Assembly: GCF_013215705.1 (NCBI RefSeq)
Contig: NZ_JABSQR010000004.1
Span: 62,001-126,000 of the forward strand
DNA: 64,000 nucleotides
Source: Moritella sp.
GTDB lineage: Bacteria; Pseudomonadota; Gammaproteobacteria; Enterobacterales; Moritellaceae
Direction: 5' to 3'
Shown: piece after piece, positions 9,389-17,061 of the stretch
How positions within the stretch are numbered: the first letter of the stretch is position 1
How the letters are laid out: each line of letters opens with the position of its first letter
Notes under the pieces: generated by a model
What the model saw: only the letters and a program-made list of their open reading frames with translations
Told to the model about the DNA's origin: nothing
Databases searched by the model: none
Program-made: the position numbers and the translations under genes

Positions 9389-10384
9389 TTAGCTTACTAG
9401 CTCGACAATACGATCACTCGCCCAACTTTCAAATTTCCAATTTTTTATAAATGCACAATGTCCGCCTTTGGCTTGTAATTCGATGCTTAACCACCTTGAT
9501 TGATGTAAGCTATTAAGGTGCTTAGCGGGGATCATCGGATCATCTTCAGAGGTAATAATCGTAGTGGGTATAGCCAGTTGACTTAAACCATTATCAATGA
9601 CTGAGTAAGCTTCAAAATAGTCATCTCGGCTAGAGAAATCGGTAAAACCAGCAACAAAAAATAAGTTCATGTCGTCGAGTGTTTTTAGTTTTTTTAATGC
9701 CCTGCCATACCCTAACTGCGGGTGATGACGCAATTTTTTGATTAACGAACGTTTCCACTTAGCGACAAAATATTGTTCATATAATGGAAAGCCAGAACTT
9801 AATTCAGCCATTGTGGTAGGTGGATGTAATACCGGACAAATGGCGATAGCTTGATGTAAGTTAATGTTCGCTGTTTTTGCGATGTTAGCCACGCGTAAAC
9901 AAAAATTTCCACCGAGCGAATAGCCGCATAACAGATTATGTTTGCCACCAAACTCTACACACAAGTATTTAACTGCTTCGGCAACTTCTTCTAAACGAGC
10001 GGAATTAAAGAGTTCAGCGTTTAAATGGTGGGTATCACCATGATCACGGAAGTTAAGCCGAAACACATCATAGCCAACATCAAGTAATTTTTGCCCACTG
10101 GATAATACATACAACGAATCAGCGCACCCTTCCCAACCATGGAGAATAATAGCAAGTCCTTTGGCGGATGGCGTAGCCGAGTTATGTCGGGTTAGAAAAC
10201 CTTCTAACTTCACCCCTTGCGGTGTAGTGATAATATGCTGCTTAGCGAGGCGAAGTAATTGGTTAGCGCGTCGTTTTTCCAAAAACTGTCGAGGGCCTGA
10301 GCTAGACAACATTGATTGAAGATGGTTATTACTCAACCCTAATGCCGGTTTAAATTTAGTCATGCTTTTTATTTTCAACACCAT
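9389..10384 (-). CDS. YheT family alpha/beta hydrolase
   Basis: 331 residues from the ATG at 10384 (a TTG two codons earlier, or an ATG at 10363, are alternatives; no start has a strong Shine-Dalgarno). The protein shows the YheT/UPF0017 pattern: NNHLQSM near the N-terminus, the oxyanion segment IILHGWEGC, FRLNFRDHGDTHHLN, the nucleophile elbow CGYSLGGN, an acidic residue in TSEDDPMIP, and His in GGHCAF. This family contains cytoplasmic esterases of poorly known substrate. Compared with E. coli YheT the architecture and length agree. Confidence 0.87.
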   Translation of the reverse strand: MVLKIKSMTKFKPALGLSNNHLQSMLSSSGPRQFLEKRRANQLLRLAKQHIITTPQGVKLEGFLTRHNSATPSAKGLAIILHGWEGCADSLYVLSSGQKLLDVGYDVFRLNFRDHGDTHHLNAELFNSARLEEVAEAVKYLCVEFGGKHNLLCGYSLGGNFCLRVANIAKTANINLHQAIAICPVLHPPTTMAELSSGFPLYEQYFVAKWKRSLIKKLRHHPQLGYGRALKKLKTLDDMNLFFVAGFTDFSSRDDYFEAYSVIDNGLSQLAIPTTIITSEDDPMIPAKHLNSLHQSRWLSIELQAKGGHCAFIKNWKFESWASDRIVELVS

Positions 10385-10559
10385 TACCAAAAATGAAGCA
10401 TTATATTACACCAAAATTAGCCATAGATAATTCTGTTCTTTTTAGAGTGATACCCAATGCCCACAGAGATGGGTATATTAATATAAATACAATCAGTTAT
10501 AATTAAATTCATGTACATTGCAGGTTGTAATGTGGGTTTATCTAAGAAAAGGATATTTC

Positions 10560-11705
10560 ATGCGTAAATTATTCGTTGGTCTTGGCTTATTACTTGTCAG
10601 CACCTTCAGTCAGGCAGCTAAATTAGATTGGCAAGCCGTTGAAGAAAAAGCCAAAGGACAAACTGTCTATTTTTATGCATGGGGTGGAAGTCCAGAAATA
10701 AACAACTATTTACGCTGGGCAGATAAACGGTTAAGCACAGAATACGGCGTGCGTCTAAAACACGTTAAAGTCGGTGATATAGCCGAAGCAATTACCCGTT
10801 TAGCCGCAGAGAAAACCGCACAAAAGAACAGTAACGGCAGTGTTGATATGGTCTGGGTCAACGGTGAAAACTTCAAATCAATGAAGCGCTATAACCTGAT
10901 CACCGATTCATTCGCGACGCAATTACCAAACTGGCAATATGTTGATAAAACGTTACCCGTTGATAGCGACTTTTCTGAACCAACCTTAGGGCTAGAAGCA
11001 CCTTGGGGTGTCGGTCAACTGGTGTTTATTTACGATACTCAAACCTTAACCAAACCACCAGCAAGCTTTAACGAACTGCTTGCTTACGCGATTAAACATC
11101 CGAATAAACTGAGCTACCCGAAACCACCTTCGTTTCATGGTACCAGTTTCCTAAAAGCCGCATTATTAGAATTAACCAACGATAATACGCCCTTATATAA
11201 GGCGGTAGACACCACGACGTTTGCAGCTATATCAGCACCGTTATGGGATTATCTCGACAAGTTTCATGCTGTAGCATGGCGTCAGGGTAAACAGTTCCCA
11301 GCCAGTGCTGCGGAAACAATTCAGTTGTTAGACGATGGTGAACTCGATATTGCGATATCATTTAACCCTAACGAAGCGACGACATCACAACAAAGTGGTA
11401 AGCTTAGCGAAACAACCGTTGCGTATGCGATGAAAGCAGGTGCGTTATCAAACATTCATTTCCTATCAATACCTTGGAATGCAGCCGCAAAAGAAGGCGC
11501 ATTAGTGGCGATTAACTTTCTGTTAAGCCCAGAAGCACAGTCGCGTAAAGGCGATTTAGCGATTTGGGGTGATCCGACTGTATTAGCACCGCAACACATC
11601 ACTGGCTCAGCCAAAAATACCAAGCTATTTAAATCGATTCCTGAACCACATCCAAGCTGGCAAACCGCGCTTGAAGCGGAATGGCAAAAACGCTACGGAC
11701 ACTAA
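10560..11705 (+). CDS. ynjB: YnjB-type ABC transporter substrate-binding protein
   Basis: 381 residues beginning with a signal peptide (MRKLFVGLGLLLVSTFSQA). An in-frame start at 10518 would add 14 residues, but AAAAGGA just before the ATG at 10560 and the signal peptide fix the start here. Sequence blocks such as YFYAWGGSPEINNYLRW, VNGENFKSM and EAPWGVGQLVFIYD are typical of the YnjB family of periplasmic binding proteins. It should deliver an unidentified solute to the YnjC/YnjD transporter encoded next. The stop codon abuts the TTG start of ynjC. Confidence 0.9.
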   Translation: MRKLFVGLGLLLVSTFSQAAKLDWQAVEEKAKGQTVYFYAWGGSPEINNYLRWADKRLSTEYGVRLKHVKVGDIAEAITRLAAEKTAQKNSNGSVDMVWVNGENFKSMKRYNLITDSFATQLPNWQYVDKTLPVDSDFSEPTLGLEAPWGVGQLVFIYDTQTLTKPPASFNELLAYAIKHPNKLSYPKPPSFHGTSFLKAALLELTNDNTPLYKAVDTTTFAAISAPLWDYLDKFHAVAWRQGKQFPASAAETIQLLDDGELDIAISFNPNEATTSQQSGKLSETTVAYAMKAGALSNIHFLSIPWNAAAKEGALVAINFLLSPEAQSRKGDLAIWGDPTVLAPQHITGSAKNTKLFKSIPEPHPSWQTALEAEWQKRYGH

Positions 11706-13445
11706 TTGAACGCTAAACTCTGCAAGTCAGTAGCCTCATTCACGTTTAACCTGATCGTGTTACTGACTGTTCTTATCAGCTTTTTACCGCTAGTACCTGG
11801 GCTGATGGGATTACTGCTCGCTGCGTTTGGTTATATACCAGCAATCGATCAATACACCTTGTCGATTACCGGCTTTAAGCAATTATTTGCTTGGCCAGGA
11901 CTATCGCAATCAGTTGTACTGACGTTATTTATCAGTATGGTGAGTACCTTAGTTGCCGTCTTATTTAGCTTTGCCATTTTACAATCATGCTGGCATAGCC
12001 GCTGGTGGAAACAACTCGAAACCTTATTAGCGCCGATCATGGCCCTCCCTCATGTTGCTTTCGCGGTTGGTTTTGCATTTTTATTTACCCCCAGTGGCTT
12101 TATCGCACGCATTCAGGGTGACCAAATTAACTGGCAACTGGTGCATGACCAATATGGACTTGGCCTTATTGCAGCGTTGACACTCAAAGAGATCCCATTT
12201 TTACTGTTTATGAGTATACCGCTGCTCAAACAATTAAATATCAATACCACGCTTATCACCGCACGCAGCCTAGGTTATAACAATGCACAGGCGTGGCAAA
12301 AAATAATCCTGCCACTATGGTTGCCAAAGATCCGTTTCTCGTTATTTGCGGTGATGGCCTATAGCATTTCTGTCGTTGACGTTGCTCTCATCATAGGTCC
12401 AACTCGACCTCCGACGCTGGCAGTGCTAGTTTGGCAATGGTTGAATGATGCAGACCTTGCGACACTACCAAAAGCATCGGCTGGCGCCTTACTCTTATTA
12501 CTCATGTGTTTAGCCATCTTACTCAGCATACGCTTTACTGAATGGTTAATAACGATAAAATGTCGAACTTGGCTGTCAAGTGGCCGCTACTCGCTGCCAA
12601 TTGGCGGTAAAAGTATTATTATCATTACTTATTTGATAACCCTTGCGACCTTACCTATTCTACTGATGTGGTCCTTTGCTCAACGCTGGCGATTTCCTGA
12701 TATTGTGCCGTCGCACTGGTCACTGCGATTTTGGCAACAAGAATGGGGGTATTTATTAAATATAATGGCTAATAGCATCATGATCGCCTTAGTTAGCGCC
12801 ACGATCGCATTATTTTTTGCGATCATAATTCATGAACACAGCATTAAAGCGACCGCTAATAAACGCTTTTTAAAGGTACCTCGCTTGCTCATCGCGATCC
12901 CTATGCTGGCACCACAATTATCGCTATTGTTTGGTATCCAAGTTGCCACGTTATACATCGCCCATCAGTATTATTATTTATGGGTAACTTGGGCGCACAT
13001 TTTCTTTGTTTTTCCCTACATATTTCTTGCGCTTGATGGCCCTTGGCGCAGTTATGATCAACGCTTAGATAAAGTTGCCTTGAGCTTAGGGTTGTCCCCC
13101 TTCAATGTATGGTGGCAGATAAAACGACCATTATTATTACCAGCGATCTGGATAGCCTGGGCTGTTGGTATCAGTGTTAGTCTGGCGCAGTATTTACCCA
13201 CCTTAATGCTTGGCGCCGGGCGAATATCGACATTAACAACTGAAGCAGTTGCGCTATCGAGTGGTCAAGATCGCCGTATCAGTGCTATTTATGCGTTATT
13301 GCAGTCTTTAACACCGTTTTTATTTTATATCATTGCCATTGTAGCCAGCCGTAAAAGTGGTTCGCTAGAGCAACAACGCTCCGCATCAACCAGTAGGATA
13401 TCGACACCTAATGTCTCTGTCAGTCAACAATCTAACCATCCTTGA
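11706..13445 (+). CDS. ynjC: YnjC-type ABC transporter permease (two fused permease domains)
   Basis: 579 residues with about twelve membrane segments and two binding-protein-dependent permease units in one chain, each with an EAA-like loop (ARSLGYNNAQAWQKIILPLWLPK in the first half, SLGLSPFNVWWQIKRPLLLP in the second). The fused arrangement is that of YnjC and of Fe3+/thiamine-type permeases such as ThiP. The frame opens directly after the ynjB stop with TTG at 11706; no ATG with a better ribosome site lies nearby, so TTG is taken with some doubt. Its 3' end overlaps ynjD by 35 bp. Confidence 0.9.
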   Translation: MNAKLCKSVASFTFNLIVLLTVLISFLPLVPGLMGLLLAAFGYIPAIDQYTLSITGFKQLFAWPGLSQSVVLTLFISMVSTLVAVLFSFAILQSCWHSRWWKQLETLLAPIMALPHVAFAVGFAFLFTPSGFIARIQGDQINWQLVHDQYGLGLIAALTLKEIPFLLFMSIPLLKQLNINTTLITARSLGYNNAQAWQKIILPLWLPKIRFSLFAVMAYSISVVDVALIIGPTRPPTLAVLVWQWLNDADLATLPKASAGALLLLLMCLAILLSIRFTEWLITIKCRTWLSSGRYSLPIGGKSIIIITYLITLATLPILLMWSFAQRWRFPDIVPSHWSLRFWQQEWGYLLNIMANSIMIALVSATIALFFAIIIHEHSIKATANKRFLKVPRLLIAIPMLAPQLSLLFGIQVATLYIAHQYYYLWVTWAHIFFVFPYIFLALDGPWRSYDQRLDKVALSLGLSPFNVWWQIKRPLLLPAIWIAWAVGISVSLAQYLPTLMLGAGRISTLTTEAVALSSGQDRRISAIYALLQSLTPFLFYIIAIVASRKSGSLEQQRSASTSRISTPNVSVSQQSNHP

Positions 13446-14064
13446 TAACAATCACCAGCCCTTGTTCGCACCTGTTTCCTTTACGATTGAACCAGGTGAA
13501 GTATTAACCTTAATGGGACCCAGTGGCTGTGGTAAGTCGAGCTTGTTAAGTGTAATTGCCGGACATACGTCCGCCGATTTCAGCTATCAGGGTGAGTGTT
13601 ATTATCAACAACAATTATTAAATGACGTGCCTGCAGAAAAGCGCAATATCGGTATTTTATTTCAGGATGATTTATTGTTTCCTCACCTTAACATATGGGA
13701 AAATCTCGCTATCGCCCTACCCAATCACGTTAAAAAAACACAGCGAAAACAACAGGCATTAGCAACACTTACCGAGATCAACTTAGTCGAACTGGCGGAC
13801 AAGTCGCCAATGCAAATATCCGGGGGTCAACGAGCACGGATTAGTATGATGCGACTATTATTAGCAGAGCCTGCGGTTGTGTTACTCGATGAACCTTTTA
13901 ATAAACTAGATAAATCATTGCGCAGTGAATTTAGACATTGGGTGTTTACCCAAACCACCAGCAGACAACTTCCTGTGTTAATGGTGACGCACGACGCTGA
14001 CGATGTCCCTAGCAACAGTAAATGCCTACACTGGCCATGGAATAAGGAAGCTCAAGATGCTTGA
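13411..14064 (+). CDS. ynjD: YnjD-type ABC transporter ATP-binding protein
   Basis: 217 residues with a complete ATPase core: Walker A GPSGCGKS (residues 36-43), Q-loop FQDDLLFP, signature ISGGQRAR, Walker B VVLLDEP and the switch His in MVTHDADD. It energises the YnjB-YnjC importer. The start lies 35 bp inside ynjC, and the 3' end overlaps ynjF by 8 bp, so four genes form one tightly packed operon. The lack of a C-terminal TOBE domain fits YnjD. Confidence 0.92.
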   Translation: MSLSVNNLTILDNNHQPLFAPVSFTIEPGEVLTLMGPSGCGKSSLLSVIAGHTSADFSYQGECYYQQQLLNDVPAEKRNIGILFQDDLLFPHLNIWENLAIALPNHVKKTQRKQQALATLTEINLVELADKSPMQISGGQRARISMMRLLLAEPAVVLLDEPFNKLDKSLRSEFRHWVFTQTTSRQLPVLMVTHDADDVPSNSKCLHWPWNKEAQDA

Positions 14065-14662
14065 TCGTTATACAATAAAAATGATCCGCGGGCCTATCAA
14101 TGCCACCGCGAAACTAGTACATAAGACGGGAATAAAAGCCGATCAGGTTACCCTCGTTGGCTTTATGTTTGGGTTGATGTGTTTTCCAGCATTGGTACTA
14201 CAAGAATATAACATCGCGTTGGGTTTCATACTTTTAAACCGAATTCTTGACGCGGTAGATGGCGCAGTGGCGAGGATCCAAGGGATAACCGACAGTGGTG
14301 GTTTTTTAGATATCACCTTGGATTTTTTGTTTTATTCACTGGTGCCGTTTGGCTTTGTGGTCGCAAACCCGGAGGCGAATGCTGTCGCAGGCGCATTTTT
14401 GATTTTCTCATTTATAGGTACTGGTTCAAGCTTTCTAGCCTTTGCCATCATGGCAAGTAAACGAAATATTGAGAACCCTGTTTACCAACATAAATCACTG
14501 TATTACATGGGCGGATTGACAGAAGGGACTGAGACCGTACTTTGTTTTATTCTACTGTGTTTGTTCCCTGCGTACTTTGCCACCATTGCATACACTTACG
14601 CGGCATTATGTTGGATCACGACAACAACAAGAATTTGGGCCGGTTATCAAACGTTAAAGTAA
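14057..14662 (+). CDS. ynjF: CDP-alcohol phosphatidyltransferase family protein YnjF
   Basis: 201 residues, membrane protein. The start at 14057 (MLDRYTIK) is preferred over an upstream in-frame ATG because TAAGGAAG sits correctly before it and because YnjF proteins begin with MLDR. The CDP-alcohol phosphotransferase motif is clear: DAVDGAVAR, then GGFLDITLD with the metal-binding Asp residues; the spacing after AR is one residue shorter than in PgsA, as I recall also for E. coli YnjF. It would transfer a phosphatidyl group from a CDP-linked donor to an alcohol, but the acceptor is unknown. The 8-bp overlap with ynjD ties it to the transporter. Confidence 0.88.
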   Translation: MLDRYTIKMIRGPINATAKLVHKTGIKADQVTLVGFMFGLMCFPALVLQEYNIALGFILLNRILDAVDGAVARIQGITDSGGFLDITLDFLFYSLVPFGFVVANPEANAVAGAFLIFSFIGTGSSFLAFAIMASKRNIENPVYQHKSLYYMGGLTEGTETVLCFILLCLFPAYFATIAYTYAALCWITTTTRIWAGYQTLK

Positions 14663-14888
14663 CAAAGCCCAAATATGCCTCTTGAGAGCTGTATCCGCGC
14701 GCACATCAAGTTTAAGGAACACAACTCAATATCGAAATAAGCCGATATACGGCAATTAACACTCGCATTAATAGACACGGATCAAAGGTCATTCTAAATA
14801 CTTTGATACACTTGCTTGCAAACGGCACAACGTAAGCATGTTGCTATGTTGAATAGCGTCCAGATCAGTTGAAAGAGTAAACTAGAAA

Positions 14889-15209
14889 ATGAAATTCCCA
14901 GTATCTATGTTAGCCGCTTTACTTGTTGTTGCCACGAATGCGACAGCTGATTCTATCAAGGGAAATCCCACGTTAGGAAAGATAAAAGCACCAAGCTGCC
15001 AGTTCTGTCATGGCATTGATGGTATCGGAGTGAATGCTGATTATCCAAACTTGAACCACCAGCATGCAGAGTCTCTATTTGACGCCATGAAAGCTTACCA
15101 AGACGGCGAACGTAAAGGCAGCTTAGCTGAAATAATGAAACAGCGATTATCTAAGTTTAATAATCAAGATCTAGCCGATATCGCGGCTTATTATGCAGGT
15201 ATGAATTAA
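14889..15209 (+). CDS. Small periplasmic c-type cytochrome
   Basis: 106 residues: a signal peptide (MKFPVSMLAALLVVATNATA) followed by a single class I cytochrome c domain with the heme site CQFCH, YPNLNHQHAESL around the middle and a late Met in AEIMKQRLSKFNNQDLADIAAYYAGMN that could be the distal ligand. It resembles the small cytochromes c4/c5-like electron carriers. No redox partner gene is adjacent, so its role in respiration is not defined. GAAAGAG precedes the ATG. Confidence 0.88.
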   Translation: MKFPVSMLAALLVVATNATADSIKGNPTLGKIKAPSCQFCHGIDGIGVNADYPNLNHQHAESLFDAMKAYQDGERKGSLAEIMKQRLSKFNNQDLADIAAYYAGMN

Positions 15210-15238
15210 TGCGCCTTGAGTGCTGCACAAGCAGTTAA

Positions 15239-15266
15239 TTAGCATAATGTAAACTTGCTATGCTAA
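15239..15266. terminator. Hairpin shared by two convergent genes
   Basis: TTAGCATA and TATGCTAA form an 8-bp stem with a 12-nt loop. The right arm lies over the last codons and stop of the deaminase gene. It may terminate both transcripts. Confidence 0.45.
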
Positions 15267-15692
15267 TAAGTAAGGGGTGATAAACGCACTAACATCGCGC
15301 TGGCAAACCCCTACTTCGACATCAATTCCAGCATTCGTCAATACAGATAGGCCTTTACCACTGTTACGCGGATCAGGATCAACTGTGGCGACAACCACAC
15401 GTTTTATATTACGGCCAACAAGTGTATGTGCACAGGATGGTGTACGACCGACAAACGAACAAGGCTCTAAAGTAACATAAGCCGTAACCCCTTCCAGCGA
15501 ATTTTCATATTGAGCGATAGCTTGTGCTTCGGCATGATGTTGACCAGGTGCTTGCGTATAGCCTTCACTTACGATGATGTTATCTTTGACCAATACACAA
15601 CCAACAGGCGGATTAGGACGACAATTTGGTAGGGCTAATTTAGACAGTTCTAGTGCTCGAAGCATAAATTTTTCATCATTCAATAAATCCAC
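15258..15692 (-). CDS. Stand-alone RibD-type pyrimidine deaminase domain protein
   Basis: 144 residues covering only the N-terminal deaminase half of RibD; the reductase half is absent and the frame ends cleanly. The zinc-binding cytidine-deaminase signature is complete: HAEAQAI and TLEPCSFVGRTPSC, preceded by PNPPVGCVLVKD. It could act in riboflavin synthesis or on another nucleoside-like substrate. The start is GTG at 15692, with AAGGATAAG immediately upstream. No riboflavin genes are adjacent, so a paralogue of the main RibD is likely. Confidence 0.85.
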   Translation of the reverse strand: MDLLNDEKFMLRALELSKLALPNCRPNPPVGCVLVKDNIIVSEGYTQAPGQHHAEAQAIAQYENSLEGVTAYVTLEPCSFVGRTPSCAHTLVGRNIKRVVVATVDPDPRNSGKGLSVLTNAGIDVEVGVCQRDVSAFITPYLLA

Positions 15693-15787
15693 AACTTATC
15701 CTTATAACGTAACTTTCGGTCAGACGACTCTGCTTAACGTCATATTATTACAATGCAATATTAACAGCGGCAGTGCGTAAACACTGA

Positions 15788-15889
15788 TTAAGCTTTGATG
15801 GTAATCGTTTTACCTACAAAGATCGAATCGTGTACAAAATTACCGCAGTTTATATTAACAACAATATCGCCCAGTCCACCTTTAGCCCG
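15788..15889 (-). pseudogene. Possible short coding remnant downstream of the RibD-like gene promoter
   Basis: On the minus strand 33 codons are open between a TGA at 15892-15890 and a TAA at 15790-15788, decoding to a protein-like string with GDIVVNINCGNFVHDS and ending VGKTITIKA. There is no ATG in frame. It may be the last piece of a lost gene; the family is not recognised. Confidence 0.25.
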
Positions 15890-15913
15890 TCATTTCGACT
15901 TAGCTTCAATTGT

Positions 15914-16837
15914 CTATTTTGATTTTTCAAGTAGGTAATCAAGACCACTGGTAATAGCGATAACTTGTGCTTGAATGCAGTTTTCATCATCAACTAATGG
16001 ACTATCTGGATATACTTCTGTTGTGGTGCCATAAATACAATCACTAAAGCCAGAGCATAAACCTAACGCCTTAGTTGCATAATTAATGACGCCAAACTGT
16101 GCCAGTTTTTCACCAATAATACGACCGCTATCATCTGCGGGTGCAATGTGGGTAACTTTACTCACGGCATTAATAATATGCGTTTGGAATTCAGTATTAG
16201 GATTAAGCGTATCACCTACTAAATAAAATCCGTCGGGGATATTCCAATGATCATGCACAACCGCATCACGGGCTGCTAATGCAGGTCTAAATTCGCTATT
16301 ATCGGTATCCGTCGTTTCGTGTAAATCGATATGTGCTGTGATCGTTACATTCAGATCCGCAATACATTGCATTAATGCGGCAGATTCTTCAGCTGGACTG
16401 TTTTCAACAAAAGAACGGTTTGGATCAACCGCGTTTGGGTTCCAGCGATTAATCGTTTCATAACCCCAAGGGCTCACACAAGGTGCGACAATAATATTAA
16501 ACTGCGCACTATAATTCAGCGCTTGGGTTTCGATGAAGCGAATAGCACCTTGAACCCCACTGGTCTCATATCCGTGCACGCCGCCAGTCACCAAAATAGT
16601 CCGTTTCGTATTATCCCAATCTCGTGTTTTAACCACAAATAACGGAAAACGAGCAGGATCATAAGACAAGGCTCCATATTGCTCGATATTAAAATCCTGC
16701 TGTAGAGCCTCTAACTTTGCCAGCACTTCCTGCTGATAAGGTCGAACCACAGTTTGTTTCGCTAACCATGCCACTTTATCTTCCGCTGTCCATTTTTGAC
16801 CTGCTGTACCAATCTCATATGCTTGTGCGTGATCCAT
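15914..16837 (-). CDS. M14-type zinc carboxypeptidase / succinylglutamate-desuccinylase-like protein
   Basis: 307 residues without a signal peptide. The zinc site HxxE is seen in VTGGVHGYETSG, with an Arg-rich NRWNPNAVDPNRSF block for carboxylate binding and a further His in AHIDLHETTDTD. This matches the M14 peptidase / AstE-aspartoacylase superfamily. The substrate cannot be told; a cytoplasmic role in trimming peptides or acyl amino acids is likely. AAGGAAAG lies seven bases before the ATG. Its promoter region contains three exact copies of a 24-bp repeat, which may affect its expression. Confidence 0.85.
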   Translation of the reverse strand: MDHAQAYEIGTAGQKWTAEDKVAWLAKQTVVRPYQQEVLAKLEALQQDFNIEQYGALSYDPARFPLFVVKTRDWDNTKRTILVTGGVHGYETSGVQGAIRFIETQALNYSAQFNIIVAPCVSPWGYETINRWNPNAVDPNRSFVENSPAEESAALMQCIADLNVTITAHIDLHETTDTDNSEFRPALAARDAVVHDHWNIPDGFYLVGDTLNPNTEFQTHIINAVSKVTHIAPADDSGRIIGEKLAQFGVINYATKALGLCSGFSDCIYGTTTEVYPDSPLVDDENCIQAQVIAITSGLDYLLEKSK

Positions 16838-16859
16838 CTTGTAACTTTCCTTAAAGATA

Positions 16860-16938
16860 ATAATGCTATATTTTTGCGTTATTATAATGCTATATTTTTG
16901 CGTTATTATAATGCTATATTTTTGCGTTATTATAATGC
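16860..16938. repeat. 24-bp tandem repeat, three exact copies plus a partial fourth
   Basis: Units at 16860-16883, 16884-16907 and 16908-16931 are identical, and 16932-16938 repeats the first 7 bases. Each begins ATAATGCTATA and contains TTTTTGCG. The array starts 23 bp upstream of the M14 gene. On the minus strand each unit offers a TATAGCATTAT stretch that could serve as a -10 region. Perfect identity suggests recent expansion. Confidence 0.9.
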
Positions 16939-17061
16939 GCTAACAAGACATGGATTAACAAGAGAAAGTTTTACGAAGAGTAAATTGAATGAAATGATCA
17001 CCTTGTTCAACAATACAAGGCAACCACTTATTTTATGACCAATAAAACAATTCTAACATTG

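Noticed and set aside
10450-10476. Hairpin ATACCCA-N13-TGGGTAT upstream of ynjB as a terminator or riboswitch.
   Set aside because: No T-run follows it and no conserved riboswitch core is visible; it is only a short inverted repeat.
15258-15692. Truncated RibD as a pseudogene.
   Set aside because: Start, zinc motif and stop are all in order, and stand-alone deaminase-domain proteins of this size are known; the hairpin over the stop is orderly.
16796-17038. An open frame containing an eight-residue repeat across the 24-bp array.
   Set aside because: It is produced by the DNA repeat length being a multiple of three; it overlaps the M14 gene start antisense and has no ribosome site.
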